Assembly (NCBI RefSeq): GCF_025263565.1
Contig: NZ_CP079865.1
Span: 1,426,001-1,490,000 of the forward strand
Direction: 5' to 3'
Source of the DNA: Mycobacterium sp. SMC-8
Lineage (GTDB): Bacteria; Actinomycetota; Actinomycetes; Mycobacteriales; Mycobacteriaceae
DNA: 64,000 nt
Shown here: in pieces, positions 34,631 to 43,861 of the stretch
Position numbering within the stretch: the first letter of the stretch is position 1
How the letters are laid out: each line of letters opens with the position of its first letter
Translations under genes and position numbers: made by a program
Notes under the pieces: model-generated
Told to the model about the DNA's origin: nothing
Seen by the model: only the letters and a program-made list of their open reading frames with translations
Databases searched by the model: none

Positions 34631-35060
34631 TTACTCACCCATGACGTTGTTCTCGGACACAACCCGCGTCGGCCTGACCCGCACCACCATCTGATCGGGT
34701 CCCGCGCTTGAACTTGCCGTAGTACTCGGCGCGCTCCTGGCCGACGTATCGGGCTGCGATGCGGGTCGTCCAGCTGAGCAGTTCTTCTGGATCGTCGTTG
34801 GTCGTGGTCCTGCCGTCGACAGCGACAAACGCATACGGGGGCCGTTCGTCATCGACGCACACCGCGACATGGCCGCTGCGCAGCACGCTGCGGCCCTTGA
34901 CGGACGTCTTGCCGGTGGTGAAGACAAGGTCGTCGTGGTCCAACAGGAACCAGACCGGGACCACGTGCGGACGGCCGTCGCCGCGGGTGGTCGCGACTTT
35001 CGCGGTTCTGGTGCCCGCACCCAGGAACCGCCGGTATTCCTCATCGGTCATCTGCGACAT
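34631..35060 (-). pseudogene. PPOX-class F420-dependent oxidoreductase, frameshifted near the C-terminus
   Basis: Split-barrel flavin/F420 reductase. The ATG at 35060 follows AAGGA. MTDEEYRRFLGAGTRTAKVAT, RPHVVPVWFLLDHDDLVFTT and SVLRSGHVAVCVDD are typical of the family. After YYGKFKRG the frame drifts into TRSDGGAGQAD and stops at 34635. The frame that skips one base there continues as GPDQMVVRVRPTRVVSENN and stops at 34631, the expected family C-terminus. One extra base in the run 34701-34703 explains this. Activity may survive because only the last residues change. Confidence 0.7.
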
Positions 35061-35351
35061 CGTCCTTACCTTTCCTGCGGGAGTGGTTTCGGCTCCGGCT
35101 CAAAGCATTTCGAGCGACTGTGGTCGCGTCGGCGGCGGGAATGCCGCGTCGATCGTGACCAGGTCCGCCGGAAGAGCTACGGAACGCGATGCCGTCTTCA
35201 TGGCACTCACCATCACAGCAGCGCGTCAAGCCGCGCTTCGCCCCGCCGGCGCAACATTGCGCCGGCGAACTGGGCCTGGTGGGTTCAACCCGACGATGGG
35301 GCCACCACCATCGTCGGCCCCGTCATGCTGCACAAGAACGGTTTGCGGTCA
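35061..35351. other. Intergenic region
   Basis: About 290 bp between the oxidoreductase start and the end of the molybdenum hydroxylase gene. No supported gene or repeat is seen. Confidence 0.4.
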
Positions 35352-37487
35352 CTACGTTTCGGGTGACTTCATCGGCAACGATCGGCCGCCGGCTGGCACT
35401 GCCAGTAGCGCGTCGCAGGTGATGGGCAGGTCGCGCACCCGCAGGCCGGTGGCGTGGTAGATCGCGTTGGTCACCGCTGCGGGCGCACCGACGATGCCGA
35501 TCTCGCCCCCGCCGCGCGACCCCATCGGGTTGGAGTGCGCGTCGACGCTGTCGAGCCAGATGGCGTCGATGTCGGGGATGTCGGCGTGCGCGCTGATGTG
35601 ATAAGTGGCCAGATCCTGGGTGACGACGTGGCCGAATCGGTGGTCGAGCACGCTTTCTTCGTGCAGTGCCATCGACAGACCCATGGTCATGCCGCCGATC
35701 AGCTGGGAGCGCAGCGTCATCGGGTTGATCACCCGGCCGATCGAGAAGACACCGAGCATGCGGGACACCCGGATCTCGCCGGTGACGCGGTTGACCCGCG
35801 CCTCGGCGAACTGCGCTCCGAACGAGTACATTCCGTAGTTCTGCGCCTCCTCGCTCTTCGGCGCCTCGACCGTGGTGCTTGCGCCGACGGCCGGCTGTTC
35901 GCCGTGTTCCCGCCGAAATCGCTGCGCGGCGGCGACGACGGCACCACCCCACGAGCTGATGCCCGCCGAGTCACCGGCCACCGAAGCGTTCGGGAATGCC
36001 GTGTCCCCGATCTGCAGCTCGATAGCTGTCGTCTCGCAGCCGAGCGCGTCGGCGGCGATCTGGGTCAGCGCGGTCCAGGTTCCGGTGCCGATGTCGACCG
36101 CCCCGATCTGCACCGCGTAGCGGTCAGGTGCGACGGTCTCGATGCGGGCGGCGTTGCCGGGCGAAGTTTTTGCCGGATATACCGCCGAGGCGACACCGGT
36201 GCCGACCAACCATTCGCCGTCGCTGCGGATTCCGGGTGTGGGATCGCGCGGTGCCCAGCCGAAGCGCTCGGCGCCGGTGTGAAGGCATTCGACGAGACGG
36301 CGGTCCGACCACGGGTGGCCGGTCTCGGGGTCGACATCGGGCTCGTTGCGGCGGCGCAGCTCGATGGGGTCGATGCCGGAGGCGACGGCGAGCTCGTCCA
36401 TCGCAACCTCGAGGGCGTACATGCCGGCGCACACGCCGGGTGCCCGCATCCAGAATGGGACGGCCACGTCGAGCGGCACGAGCCGATGTGAGGTCTTGCG
36501 GTTGGGGCCGGCATACATCATCCGCGTCGCCGTCGCGGTCTGCTCGGCGTATTCCTTTACCCGCGAACTCTGTTCGACGACATCGTGGCTGACAGCGGTC
36601 AGCGTTCCATCACGCCGGGCACCGAGGCGGATGTGCTGGATGGTCCGGGTTCGGTAGCCGACGAACGCGAACATCTGCTGGCGGGTGACGGCCAACTTCA
36701 CCGGTCGCCCTTCGGCGCGTTGTGCGGCCATGACGGCGAGGACGTTGTGCGAATGCGGTGCGCCCTTCGATCCGAAGCCGCCACCGACGTTCTTCGCCAC
36801 GACACGCACCTGCTCTTGGTCGAGGCCGAACGTCGTCGCGATCTGCTTCCGGCAGGCGTGCACACCCTGAGTGGAGTCGTACAGCGTCAGCTGTGGTCGG
36901 TCGCCGTCGGTATCCCAAATCGCGATGCTGGCATGGGGTTCCATCGGGTTGTTGTGCTCGAGCGGCGTGGTGTAGGTCTGATCGACCGTGATCGGCGCGT
37001 CGCGCAGCGCGGCCTCGATATCGCCGTCGGAGGTGTCGGTAGGGAACGACTTGACCTTCTCGGGCGCGTACAACTCCGGGTGGTCGGAGCGCAGTTCGGT
37101 GTCGTGAGCATCGGCGTCGTAGCGCACCCGCACCAGACTGGCAGCGTGGCGGGCGTTTTCAGCGCTTTCGGCGATCACGCCGCCGATGATCTGGCCGTGG
37201 TAGTGCACCTCGTCGTCCTGCAGGATGGTCAGGTCGCCGTCAGAGGTATCAGCCAGACGAGGCGCGTCGAACACGGTCAGCACGGCCGTGACACCGTCTA
37301 CGGCGTCGGCCTCGGTGGTGTCCATCGCCGTGATGCGTCCTCTGGCGATCGTGGCCTGCACAGGGTGGAGGTACAGCGGGTCTTTCACGCGGTACTCGAA
37401 CGCGTACGGGGCGGTGCCGGTGACCTTGGCCCGCCCGTCGAGCCGGGTCAGCGCGGTGCCGATGGCGCGAGGCTCAATGCCGGTCAC
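35352..37487 (-). CDS. Xanthine dehydrogenase-family molybdopterin-binding subunit
   Basis: 711 aa large subunit of a molybdenum hydroxylase (XdhA/YagR/CoxL superfamily). The GTG at 37487 is chosen: it has GGAAGGAAGG upstream and overlaps the upstream gene's stop as GTGA. Motifs include RLDGRAKVTGTAPYAFEY, VVAKNVGGGFGSKGAPHS, RAPGVCAGMYALEVAMDELA, and the C-terminal active-site Glu in SRGGGEIGIVGAPAAVTNA. The subunit looks intact, but its FAD and 2Fe-2S partners just upstream are reduced to a remnant, so it is probably an orphan without an electron path. Confidence 0.85.
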   Translation of the reverse strand: MTGIEPRAIGTALTRLDGRAKVTGTAPYAFEYRVKDPLYLHPVQATIARGRITAMDTTEADAVDGVTAVLTVFDAPRLADTSDGDLTILQDDEVHYHGQIIGGVIAESAENARHAASLVRVRYDADAHDTELRSDHPELYAPEKVKSFPTDTSDGDIEAALRDAPITVDQTYTTPLEHNNPMEPHASIAIWDTDGDRPQLTLYDSTQGVHACRKQIATTFGLDQEQVRVVAKNVGGGFGSKGAPHSHNVLAVMAAQRAEGRPVKLAVTRQQMFAFVGYRTRTIQHIRLGARRDGTLTAVSHDVVEQSSRVKEYAEQTATATRMMYAGPNRKTSHRLVPLDVAVPFWMRAPGVCAGMYALEVAMDELAVASGIDPIELRRRNEPDVDPETGHPWSDRRLVECLHTGAERFGWAPRDPTPGIRSDGEWLVGTGVASAVYPAKTSPGNAARIETVAPDRYAVQIGAVDIGTGTWTALTQIAADALGCETTAIELQIGDTAFPNASVAGDSAGISSWGGAVVAAAQRFRREHGEQPAVGASTTVEAPKSEEAQNYGMYSFGAQFAEARVNRVTGEIRVSRMLGVFSIGRVINPMTLRSQLIGGMTMGLSMALHEESVLDHRFGHVVTQDLATYHISAHADIPDIDAIWLDSVDAHSNPMGSRGGGEIGIVGAPAAVTNAIYHATGLRVRDLPITCDALLAVPAGGRSLPMKSPET

Positions 37488-37977
37488 TGCTGCCTTCCTT
37501 CCGCCAGGGTGGTCAACGTAGCCACCAACCTGCGCGCGGCCAGTCCGACCTTGAACTCGTTGCCGGGCAACGGTTCTGCACGTTCCAGCTCGGCATCCGG
37601 GCCGTGACGGAAAGGCTCCTCGGTGGCGGGGGCGCCGACGAGGGCTTCCTCCGCACGATATGCCCGCCACGGCTTGTGGGCCACGGTGGTGACGGCGTCG
37701 GCGAGGTGACATTGCCGTCATGGACAACCAGTTCGGCAGCCACCGAGATCAGTGCGAACGCAAAGGCTCGGTCGCGGACCTTGCGGTACGTCGAGCGGGC
37801 AGCGTCGGGCGGCGGGGGAATATCGATCGCGGTGGTGGCGCGGCGGCCGTCGAGTAAGACAGTGCAGGTTCCGCACTGGCCGTGGTCGCAGCCCTTCTTG
37901 GGGGTGGGCACACCGAGGTACTCGAGCTTGACGCCGTCGACGTGCACGGTGATGTCGGTGAAGTGGGCTGACCCCAT
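37484..37977 (-). pseudogene. Collapsed remnant of 2Fe-2S and FAD subunits
   Basis: The first 47 or so codons are the N-terminus of a xanthine dehydrogenase-type ferredoxin: FTDITVHVDGVKLEYL, then KKGCDHGQCGTCTVLLDGRR. About 13 residues are missing before KKGC, and the whole second cluster domain is gone. Directly after LLDGRR the sequence becomes the C-terminal part of an FAD subunit (PDAARSTYRKVRDRAFAFAL). This is followed by a frameshift near 37700 and, in another frame, AHKPWRAYRAEEALVGAP and GNEFKVGLAARRLVATL up to a stop at 37484. A deletion of roughly 1 kb or more therefore joined two genes. Confidence 0.75.
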
Positions 37978-38320
37978 CGGCCGTGCCTACCCGCGCGCCG
38001 CGCTCTCAAACCACAGCGTTCTCGTTTGGGTTCAGCCGAAGACGTTAACCGTGCTCGGATCGATTTCGGACGCCGACGGAGTCACGCGGGACGGCTCACC
38101 TGGGTGGACGGCTTGACGTCGAACGAGCATCGGGCAGCAGGTGTATTAACAAGTCGGGACATGGGATTCGCGTGGGATCATCCTGCGAGGACCAGTATGG
38201 GGTGGTGGATTCGCCCCGCTGGGCCCAGGAGCGGGACGTCCCGGATGCCGGCGGCCCGCGACAGCCCCATGGCAGCGCGGATGCGGTCCTCGTGCTTCCG
38301 CCGGTCATCTTGGGTGCGCC
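37978..38320. other. Gene-poor stretch with no identifiable feature
   Basis: About 340 bp between the dehydrogenase remnant and transposase fragments. No frame shows recognisable motifs. Probably junction debris. Confidence 0.4.
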
Positions 38321-38394
38321 AATAATTCCATCAACGTCAGGGTCCGCGACGGTCAAGTCACCAACCGGCCCGTTTACGTCCACCAGATCACGTA
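38321..38394 (+). pseudogene. Plus-strand fragment of an IS256-type (mutator) transposase
   Basis: About 24 codons reading INVRVRDGQVTNRPVYV before a stop. This resembles the conserved D-x-x-x-V-K-V-R-D-G-Q-V-x-N-R-P-x-Y-V block after the first catalytic Asp of IS256 transposases. It points opposite to the larger IS256 remnant at 38463-39236, so it is a separate element or an inverted piece. Short match, moderate certainty. Confidence 0.35.
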
Positions 38395-38462
38395 GATATT
38401 CAGGAGGTACACATGAACTCCAGCCAGGCGCTTGCGGCTCAGGATTTCCCGGTATCGAACCC

Positions 38463-39236
38463 GCCAGCCAGTACTTGGCCGATTCCCCGTCACCCACACC
38501 GGACCACATGCCCAGCACGTCGCGGTGTCCGGCCAGGTCCACTCCGATCGCGGCGTAGATCGGTCGGGGGCCGACCTGACCGTCGCGGATCTTGACGTGC
38601 AGGGCGTCGATGAACACCGGGGCGTACACCGGTCAGGCTCCAACGGGCGGGTGTGCCAGGCCGTCATCTCCTCCACGACGCGGTCGGTGATCCGGCTGAT
38701 GGTGTCCTTGGAGACCTCGGCGCCGTAGATGTCGGCGAAGTGGGCGCTGATCTCCCCCCGGTGGTGAGCCCGCGGGCGTACAGCGACAGGATCACCTCGT
38801 CGACGTCGGCCAGACGGCGTTGACGCTTCTTGACGATGTCCGGTTCGAAGGTGCCGGCCCGATCGCGGGGTACGTCGATGTCGATGGTGCCGCAGGAATC
38901 GGTCACGACGGTCATGGACTGGGTTCCGTTGCGGGAGTCGCCACTTCCATGCGCTGCAGGGTCGTGGCGGTCATTGCCGAGGTGGTCGGACAGTTCCTCG
39001 TCCAGGGCGGTCTCGATGACCGTCTTGGTCATCGCCTTGAGTAACCCACCCGGCCTGGTCAACGCGACCCCGGCTTCGCGGGCCTGGCGCACCAACTCGC
39101 GGGCGACTTCGAGTTCATCAACGGCGCGAGCGTCGCGTACGTCGATCGTCGCCGCAGCGGCCTCATCTGCAGGATTCTGCGATGGCTCCACAGCCACGAC
39201 AGTCTCGGTCAAGTCATGAGCCTTACGCCCCGACAC
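38463..39236 (-). mobile_element. IS256-family transposase remnant, truncated and frameshifted
   Basis: The N-terminal part reads in one frame (LLKAMTKTVIETALDEELSD, then TIDIDVPRDRAGTFEPDIV, then VDEVILSLYARGLTTG). It then continues in a second frame (VEEMTAWHTRPLEP) and a third (YAPVFIDALHVKIRDGQVG and GVDLAGHRDVLGMWSG), ending at KYWLA. At least two frameshifts and loss of the C-terminal half with the last acidic catalytic residue make it inactive. No terminal inverted repeats were found. A plus-strand ribosome binding site with ATG (38402-38415) abuts the break and may be the 5' end of an older truncated gene. Confidence 0.75.
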
Positions 39237-39286
39237 ACCGGGCGCCGTGAGGCCACTTACACCGTTTCTACGACAGTCCCTCTAGC

Positions 39287-39664
39287 GTGGACGCAATGGG
39301 TTTGTTCAGCCATGAGGAGTTCCGGGACCCGGACGAGGGCGTTGTTGGCGGCGCTACTGGTGGGGCCGTAGAGAGAGCTCGCGGTGCTGATGTTGATGAA
39401 TTCGGGTCAGATCATCCGGTGGTCGTTGGTCCGGGGCTACCGCCCGAGGATGGTTCGTGCGGTCAGTTCGCCGTGCAGTTTCACGTGTCGACGTCAATGC
39501 TGGTCGGGTTGAAACGTATTGCTGATATGCGAGGGGTCAGCGTGCCTGAGGTGTGCCGGCAGGTTATCGGTGTGTTTGTTGCCCAGCAGGAGGGCGAATT
39601 GGGTGCGTTGCTCGCTGCTGAGGCCGCGGCAGCGGACTACCGGCCGAGTTTGGGTGACGCATAG
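39287..39664 (+). CDS. Small hypothetical protein with RHH-like segment
   Basis: 125 aa from GTG 39287 (ATG at 39296 also possible). The N-terminal 60 residues are Gly/Asp/Glu-rich. The segment VSTSMLVGLKRIADMRGVSV followed by PEVCRQVIGVFVAQQ looks like the two helices of a ribbon-helix-helix DNA-binding unit. No toxin gene is adjacent. It lies between transposase debris and an interrupted protease, so it may be a remnant of mobile DNA. Confidence 0.45.
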   Translation: MDAMGLFSHEEFRDPDEGVVGGATGGAVERARGADVDEFGSDHPVVVGPGLPPEDGSCGQFAVQFHVSTSMLVGLKRIADMRGVSVPEVCRQVIGVFVAQQEGELGALLAAEAAAADYRPSLGDA

Positions 39665-39864
39665 GCGCACCCTGCTGGGGTGGATTACTCGGACAGAGTC
39701 GTCCACCCCACCGTGCAATCCGAGTACTGCATATCCGACCAGCCCGGCCGTAACTTCTTCATCAAGTGATGACGTCGAGTGGGCCCAGGACCTCGCCGTA
39801 AGCACGGCGCCGGTCTGCCTCGCAGTCGGCCTCGGGCAACCTGGGGTTCAGCCCCACCACCGAA

Positions 39865-39981
39865 CTCAAACATGCCCGTTTCGCTGGTCAACTCGTTGCG
39901 CCACAGGGTATTACGCAGCTGCGCAATGGTCGCCTCGACGACATCGAATGAGGTAACTACTGGACCTACCTTGTCCGTCAC
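39865..39981 (-). pseudogene. Fragment of an amidase N-terminus
   Basis: About 39 codons from GTG 39981 read VTSFDVVEATIAQLRNTL and NELTSE, like the first helices of amidase-signature enzymes (typically E-A-T-I-x-x-L-x-x-A-L-x-x-G-x-x-T-S). Nothing resembling the amidase body follows. The surrounding 39665-40087 otherwise holds no supported gene. Confidence 0.35.
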
Positions 39982-40087
39982 CGCAGGACAGACCGCAGGA
40001 CAGCGTGCCGGATGAAGCCGACGCGCCGCCCCCATCGTCTGACACATCGAGTGGTCTGTCTCGGCAGACGGGCAGAAGCGAAGTGGA

Positions 40088-41843
40088 CTACCCCAGCGGG
40101 GCCTCGACGTCCACGGTGGGAATCAGAATGCTGCGCCCGGTCGCATTCCAGGCGACACCGAACCACACATCGTCGTTACCCGACCACCGCCGGATGACAA
40201 TCTCATAGGTCTCGCCCGCTTGTGCGGCGAATTCGACGATCTCGTAGCTGTTGTCCCACGAGGCAGAAGAGCCCACGATCATCCCACTGCTGTCCCGCAC
40301 CTGCAGGTCGAGGTCGACCGTCAATGCCGATGTCAACGGGAAAGTCAGTCCCACGAAGTTCACGGTCCGCACCGCGCTGTCCCACGCGATGGCCACCTTT
40401 ACTCGCGGCAGGAACAGCAAGGGCGGCACCGCGATGTGATACCGGAAGGTGGCCAACCCGTCTCGGCCGATCACCGATGAGGACAACGTGCCGACATCCC
40501 AGCCGCGGCGCGACGCCGACGAGTTGCGTGTGCGTCGCTGCCGGGCGATCGCGATCCCGGCGCTCGCGTCCACCGCCCCGGCCCCGTCTCGACCGTCCAC
40601 ACCGGCTGAGACGTCCTGCCACCACGTATTGCCGCGAATGTTTCGGCCGGCCGCTGCGAGCATGATCGCCCGACAACCTTCCGGCCAGGAGGCCAATACT
40701 GGGTCGACATCTTGCAGGAGTGCCACCACACCTGCCGCCGCTGGCGCAGCGAAGCTGGTGCCGGTTTCGTTGTTCTCTCCCACGGCCGACACTGTGGTGC
40801 CATTGGCGGCGATCTCGGGCAGCTCGCGATCACCGTGCGAAGAGGTGGGGTTACGGAAGACCGATGACCCCGACATCGCGCTCACGTTGTCGTTGTGGTT
40901 GCCGACGGCAAATGTGTTGTAGCCCTTGTGGTTGACGTATTCACTTTCTGGCGGGTCGATGTTGTCGGAGTCTCCTTCCCAGAAGTTACCGGCAGCCTGC
41001 AGGATCGTCGGATACGGCCACCGCAGCGCGAGCCAGTCCTTAAGTACGTCATCTCCTTGCAGCCCGCTTCCGCCCGGCTCGTTGGACCGGTGGAAGCTTT
41101 GACTGACCACCGTGCAGCCTTGATCGCGCACCGCCCACCGCAGCGCGTCGTTGTCCGAGGAGTTGGCCGAGTAGAGGTCGCAATCAGGTGCATGCCCGTG
41201 GGGCCTGTCGGTTTCGGTGTTCTTGATGATCGCCGAGGTCAACCTCGCGTGATCACTGGCCGACGGATTGTCGATGTATCGGTCCGCGAAACTGAGGTCG
41301 GTGAGTACGCTCGGGCCGTCCTCGAACACAGCTACGCGCACACCGGTACCGTCAAATCCCATGAGGTGAGCCTGATTCGAACGCGCCGCCGCAATCGAAT
41401 TGTCCAAGTCATTGATAGCGGTGGTGTCGTCGAAAAAGATCGCGCCCACCGCGTCCTCCCGGGCCAAGGACCGTAGCTGTTCGACGTTGGCCTCCACCCG
41501 GACCAGCGGCACGCCGTCATCACGCCGCGATTCTTCCCCAACAACCACGTCGTAACGGCGCAGTGTCTGCTCGAGGTTGGCCACGGCCCCGCGCAGCATT
41601 GCGGTCACACGTTCCTCGCCGCGTGGGGGCTCGACACTGCGACGATCAGTAGGCTTCTCGTAGGGCGCCGGGGGCAACTCGAATGCGGCCCACACCACCA
41701 CCGGGATCCGTTGTTCCCCAGCTATTTCGAGGAGATCGAACATTCCGGCGCTCATCTTCCCGAATCGTTCGTTACGCAGCACTTCCAGTTCCCTGAGCCG
41801 CGCGGCGATGTCCACCCGCTGACCGTGTTGGTCGAACGCCAGT
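40088..41843 (-). pseudogene. S8 (subtilisin-like) peptidase, catalytic C-terminal part cut off by ISL3 insertion
   Basis: Residues from ELAFDQHGQRVDIAARLREL to the end. The catalytic set is complete: Asp in GVRVAVFEDGPSV, His in SDHARLTSAII, oxyanion Asn in LQAAGNFWEGD, Ser in ETGTSFAAPAAAGV. A C-terminal beta domain (LDLQVRDSSGMIVGSSASWD, GETYEIVIRRWSGND) resembles a proprotein-convertase P domain. The reading frame stays open leftward into the insertion element, so a chimeric product could form, but the native N-terminus is on the other side of the element (43240-43732). Joined, the gene is 746 aa. Confidence 0.85.
41836..41843. repeat. Left target-site duplication of the ISL3 element
   Basis: ACGCCAGT, identical to 43240-43247. 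Eight bases is the usual ISL3-family duplication length. Confidence 0.85.
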
Positions 41844-43239
41844 GGCGCTCCTAGTGTTCTAGTGGGCGCTTTTGTGCTGCTCAGCGGCGATTTTGGTTGG
41901 TGTGTAAGAGGTTCGGCGAGTCGGCTGTGAAACGGGCGACGCGCACGCGGTCGGGCCTTTAGGTTTTCGGGGTTACCACACCAACCGCAACCTTTAGGAC
42001 GACTCGCGTGCGCGTCAGTACTGCATTTAACCGTCTCTTGGCCATTCCCGGAGCCACCGTCACCGAAGTCAGCATCGGCGACCGAGATGTCGAAGTGGTG
42101 CTGCGGCCCACCGCACGCCTGCTGAGCTGCCCGTGCGGCAAACGCCTCCGGTCGGTCTACGACCGGCGCCGCCGACGCTGGCGCCACCTCGATCTGGCCC
42201 ATCGTCGGCTATGGCTGGTCTACGAGATCCGCCGCCTGGACTGCCCCGAGTGCGGCGTGATCACCGAGGAGCTGCCGTGGGCGCGGCCCGGTGCCCGCCA
42301 CACCCGCGACTTCGAAGACACGGTGCTGTGGCTGGCCCAACGCACCGACCGCACATCGGTGGCCACGCTGATGCGCTGCGCCTGGGAAACCGTCACCGCC
42401 ATCATCAACCGCGGCGTCGCCGAACTCCTCGATCAACGCCGACTCGACACCCTCTACCGCATCGGTGTCGACGAAGTCTGCTACCGCCACCCGCACCGCT
42501 ACCTGACCATCATCGGCGATCACGACACCGGCACCGTCATCGACATCCAGCCCGGACGAAGCAAGGAATCACTAGCCAATTTCTATACCAGCCAACCAGA
42601 TTCAATTCTCGATCGCATCGAGGCAGTAAGCATGGACTTCTCCAGCGTTTACACCAGCACCACCGCCGAGCATCTGCCAGACGCTGTCATCTGCTACGAC
42701 GGCTTCCACCTGATGCAGTGGGTCAACCGAGCTCTCGATCGCGTCTATGCCGGCGCGGCCACCGGCCCCGGCCGCGCCATGATGAGCACCGCGGACTGGA
42801 AAGCCGGCCGTTGGGCGCTGCGCACTGGTGAGGACAAACTCAGCGAGTCCAAACGCGACCTGGTCAACCACATCGCCAAGACCAACCGCCATATCGGACG
42901 GGCCTGGGCACTGAAAGAACAGGTCCGAGATCTCTACCGCTACGACCATCCACCCGGTCAAGCCCGGCAACTTCTTAAAGCCTGGATCACCGCGGCCAAA
43001 CGATCCCGCATTCCTGTCTTCATCTCGCTCGGCAAACGCTTTCAGGCCTACTTCGAGCCGATCCTCGCCGCCATCGAACTCGGCATATCCAACGCCCTAC
43101 TCGAAGGAATCAACGCCACGACCAGGCTGATCAACGCCCGCGGATACGGCCACCACTCCGCCCAAACACTGGCCTCAATGATCTACCTCTGCCGCGGCGG
43201 ACTCCACCCCCAGCTACCCACGAGAACCTGAGGAGCCGC
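41844..43239. mobile_element. Complete ISL3-family insertion sequence
   Basis: 1396 bp element bounded by 8-bp direct repeats and imperfect terminal inverted repeats. The left end GGCGCTCCTAGTGTTCT and the complement of the right end GCGGCTCCTCAGGTTCT continue both into GTGGG; 17 of 23 bases pair. It carries one transposase gene. Deleting the element plus one target copy restores the S8 peptidase frame across the junction (GEPAELA-FDQHGQ), so insertion postdates a working gene. Confidence 0.9.
42008..43231 (+). CDS. ISL3-family transposase
   Basis: 407 aa, GTG start. The N-terminal zinc-binding region has LLSCPCGKRLRSVYDRR and RRLDCPECGVITEELPWARP. The DDE-type core follows: YRIGVDEVCYRHPHRYL (first Asp), VSMDFSSVYTSTT (second Asp), and the late Glu in NALLEGINATTRLINARGYG. 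Length and order fit ISL3 transposases. The frame is intact and both element ends are present, so the element may be active. Confidence 0.9.
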   Translation: MRVSTAFNRLLAIPGATVTEVSIGDRDVEVVLRPTARLLSCPCGKRLRSVYDRRRRRWRHLDLAHRRLWLVYEIRRLDCPECGVITEELPWARPGARHTRDFEDTVLWLAQRTDRTSVATLMRCAWETVTAIINRGVAELLDQRRLDTLYRIGVDEVCYRHPHRYLTIIGDHDTGTVIDIQPGRSKESLANFYTSQPDSILDRIEAVSMDFSSVYTSTTAEHLPDAVICYDGFHLMQWVNRALDRVYAGAATGPGRAMMSTADWKAGRWALRTGEDKLSESKRDLVNHIAKTNRHIGRAWALKEQVRDLYRYDHPPGQARQLLKAWITAAKRSRIPVFISLGKRFQAYFEPILAAIELGISNALLEGINATTRLINARGYGHHSAQTLASMIYLCRGGLHPQLPTRT

Positions 43240-43247
43240 ACGCCAGT
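43240..43247. repeat. Right target-site duplication of the ISL3 element
   Basis: ACGCCAGT, the second copy of the 8-bp duplication at 41836-41843. Confidence 0.85.
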
Positions 43248-43732
43248 TCGGCCGGCTCACCGGTCTGGCGGTCAACCACCTTCAACACGTCGACATGGCC
43301 GTTCCTGCCCTGCTCGCCAGGCGACAGCCGGGACACGTTCAAGTCGTTGAACTCGAGACGGACGCTGTGTTCGACGAAGAAGTTGTTGTCCGGGTTGACC
43401 CCTATCGGGAGAACGCAGAAGGGTAGATGTACCTGGTCCACCAGTCTGTCTCCTTCAGTGCTGACCAGTTCCACGACTTCAAGGACGTGCGCGCCGAGCC
43501 GCCCCGACAAGCCTTCTGTAAGCGCGACGGAGATCGACCGACCGTCGGACCCGAGGCTGAACCGTACAGGTAGGTCCTCACCGGCGTACGTCACCCGGAC
43601 AGCAGCCCGTGCCGCCTGCATGTCCACCGCCGCAGGCAGATGCACCGATAACGCTTCCGCTGGATTGATTACTTCGTCAGCTTCGATGCTGAAGCCGACG
43701 GGCCGCCTCGATGCGGCTGTCCTGGTGCCCAT
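43240..43732 (-). pseudogene. N-terminal part of the interrupted S8 peptidase
   Basis: About 164 codons from the ATG at 43732. It opens with RPVGFSIEADEVINPAEALS, a beta-rich N-terminal domain (AARAAVRVTYAGEDLPVRFS, RLGAHVLEVVELVS) with no signal peptide, and reaches HVDVLKVVDRQTGEPAELA at the insertion site. Past the insertion it runs into element sequence and stops. It belongs with 40088-41843. The absence of a signal peptide suggests a cytoplasmic protease, as in S8 peptidases paired with AAA ATPases; no ATPase gene remains next to it. Confidence 0.8.
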
Positions 43733-43861
43733 GTCACTTCTCCTCCTCCGGTGCTGGATATGTCAACACTCCATGGTCTCCGTCCCCAAGAGAATCCAGG
43801 TGAGTAGCGGACTACTCGATATCTCTACCGATCGATGCAGGCGGCGTCGACGCAGCGCATC

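Noticed and set aside
34321..34644. Plus-strand open frame of about 107 codons
   Set aside because: Codon choice is only moderately biased, there is no ribosome binding site and no recognisable motif; it overlaps the edge of a remnant gene on the other strand.
38402..38595. Plus-strand gene starting at 38413 behind a good AGGAGGT site
   Set aside because: Only about 16 codons precede the IS256 break, after which the frame is the complement of transposase sequence; at most it is the 5' stub of a lost gene.
41844..42202. Extended N-terminus of the S8 peptidase fragment
   Set aside because: These codons are the left end of the ISL3 element read on the opposite strand, not peptidase sequence.
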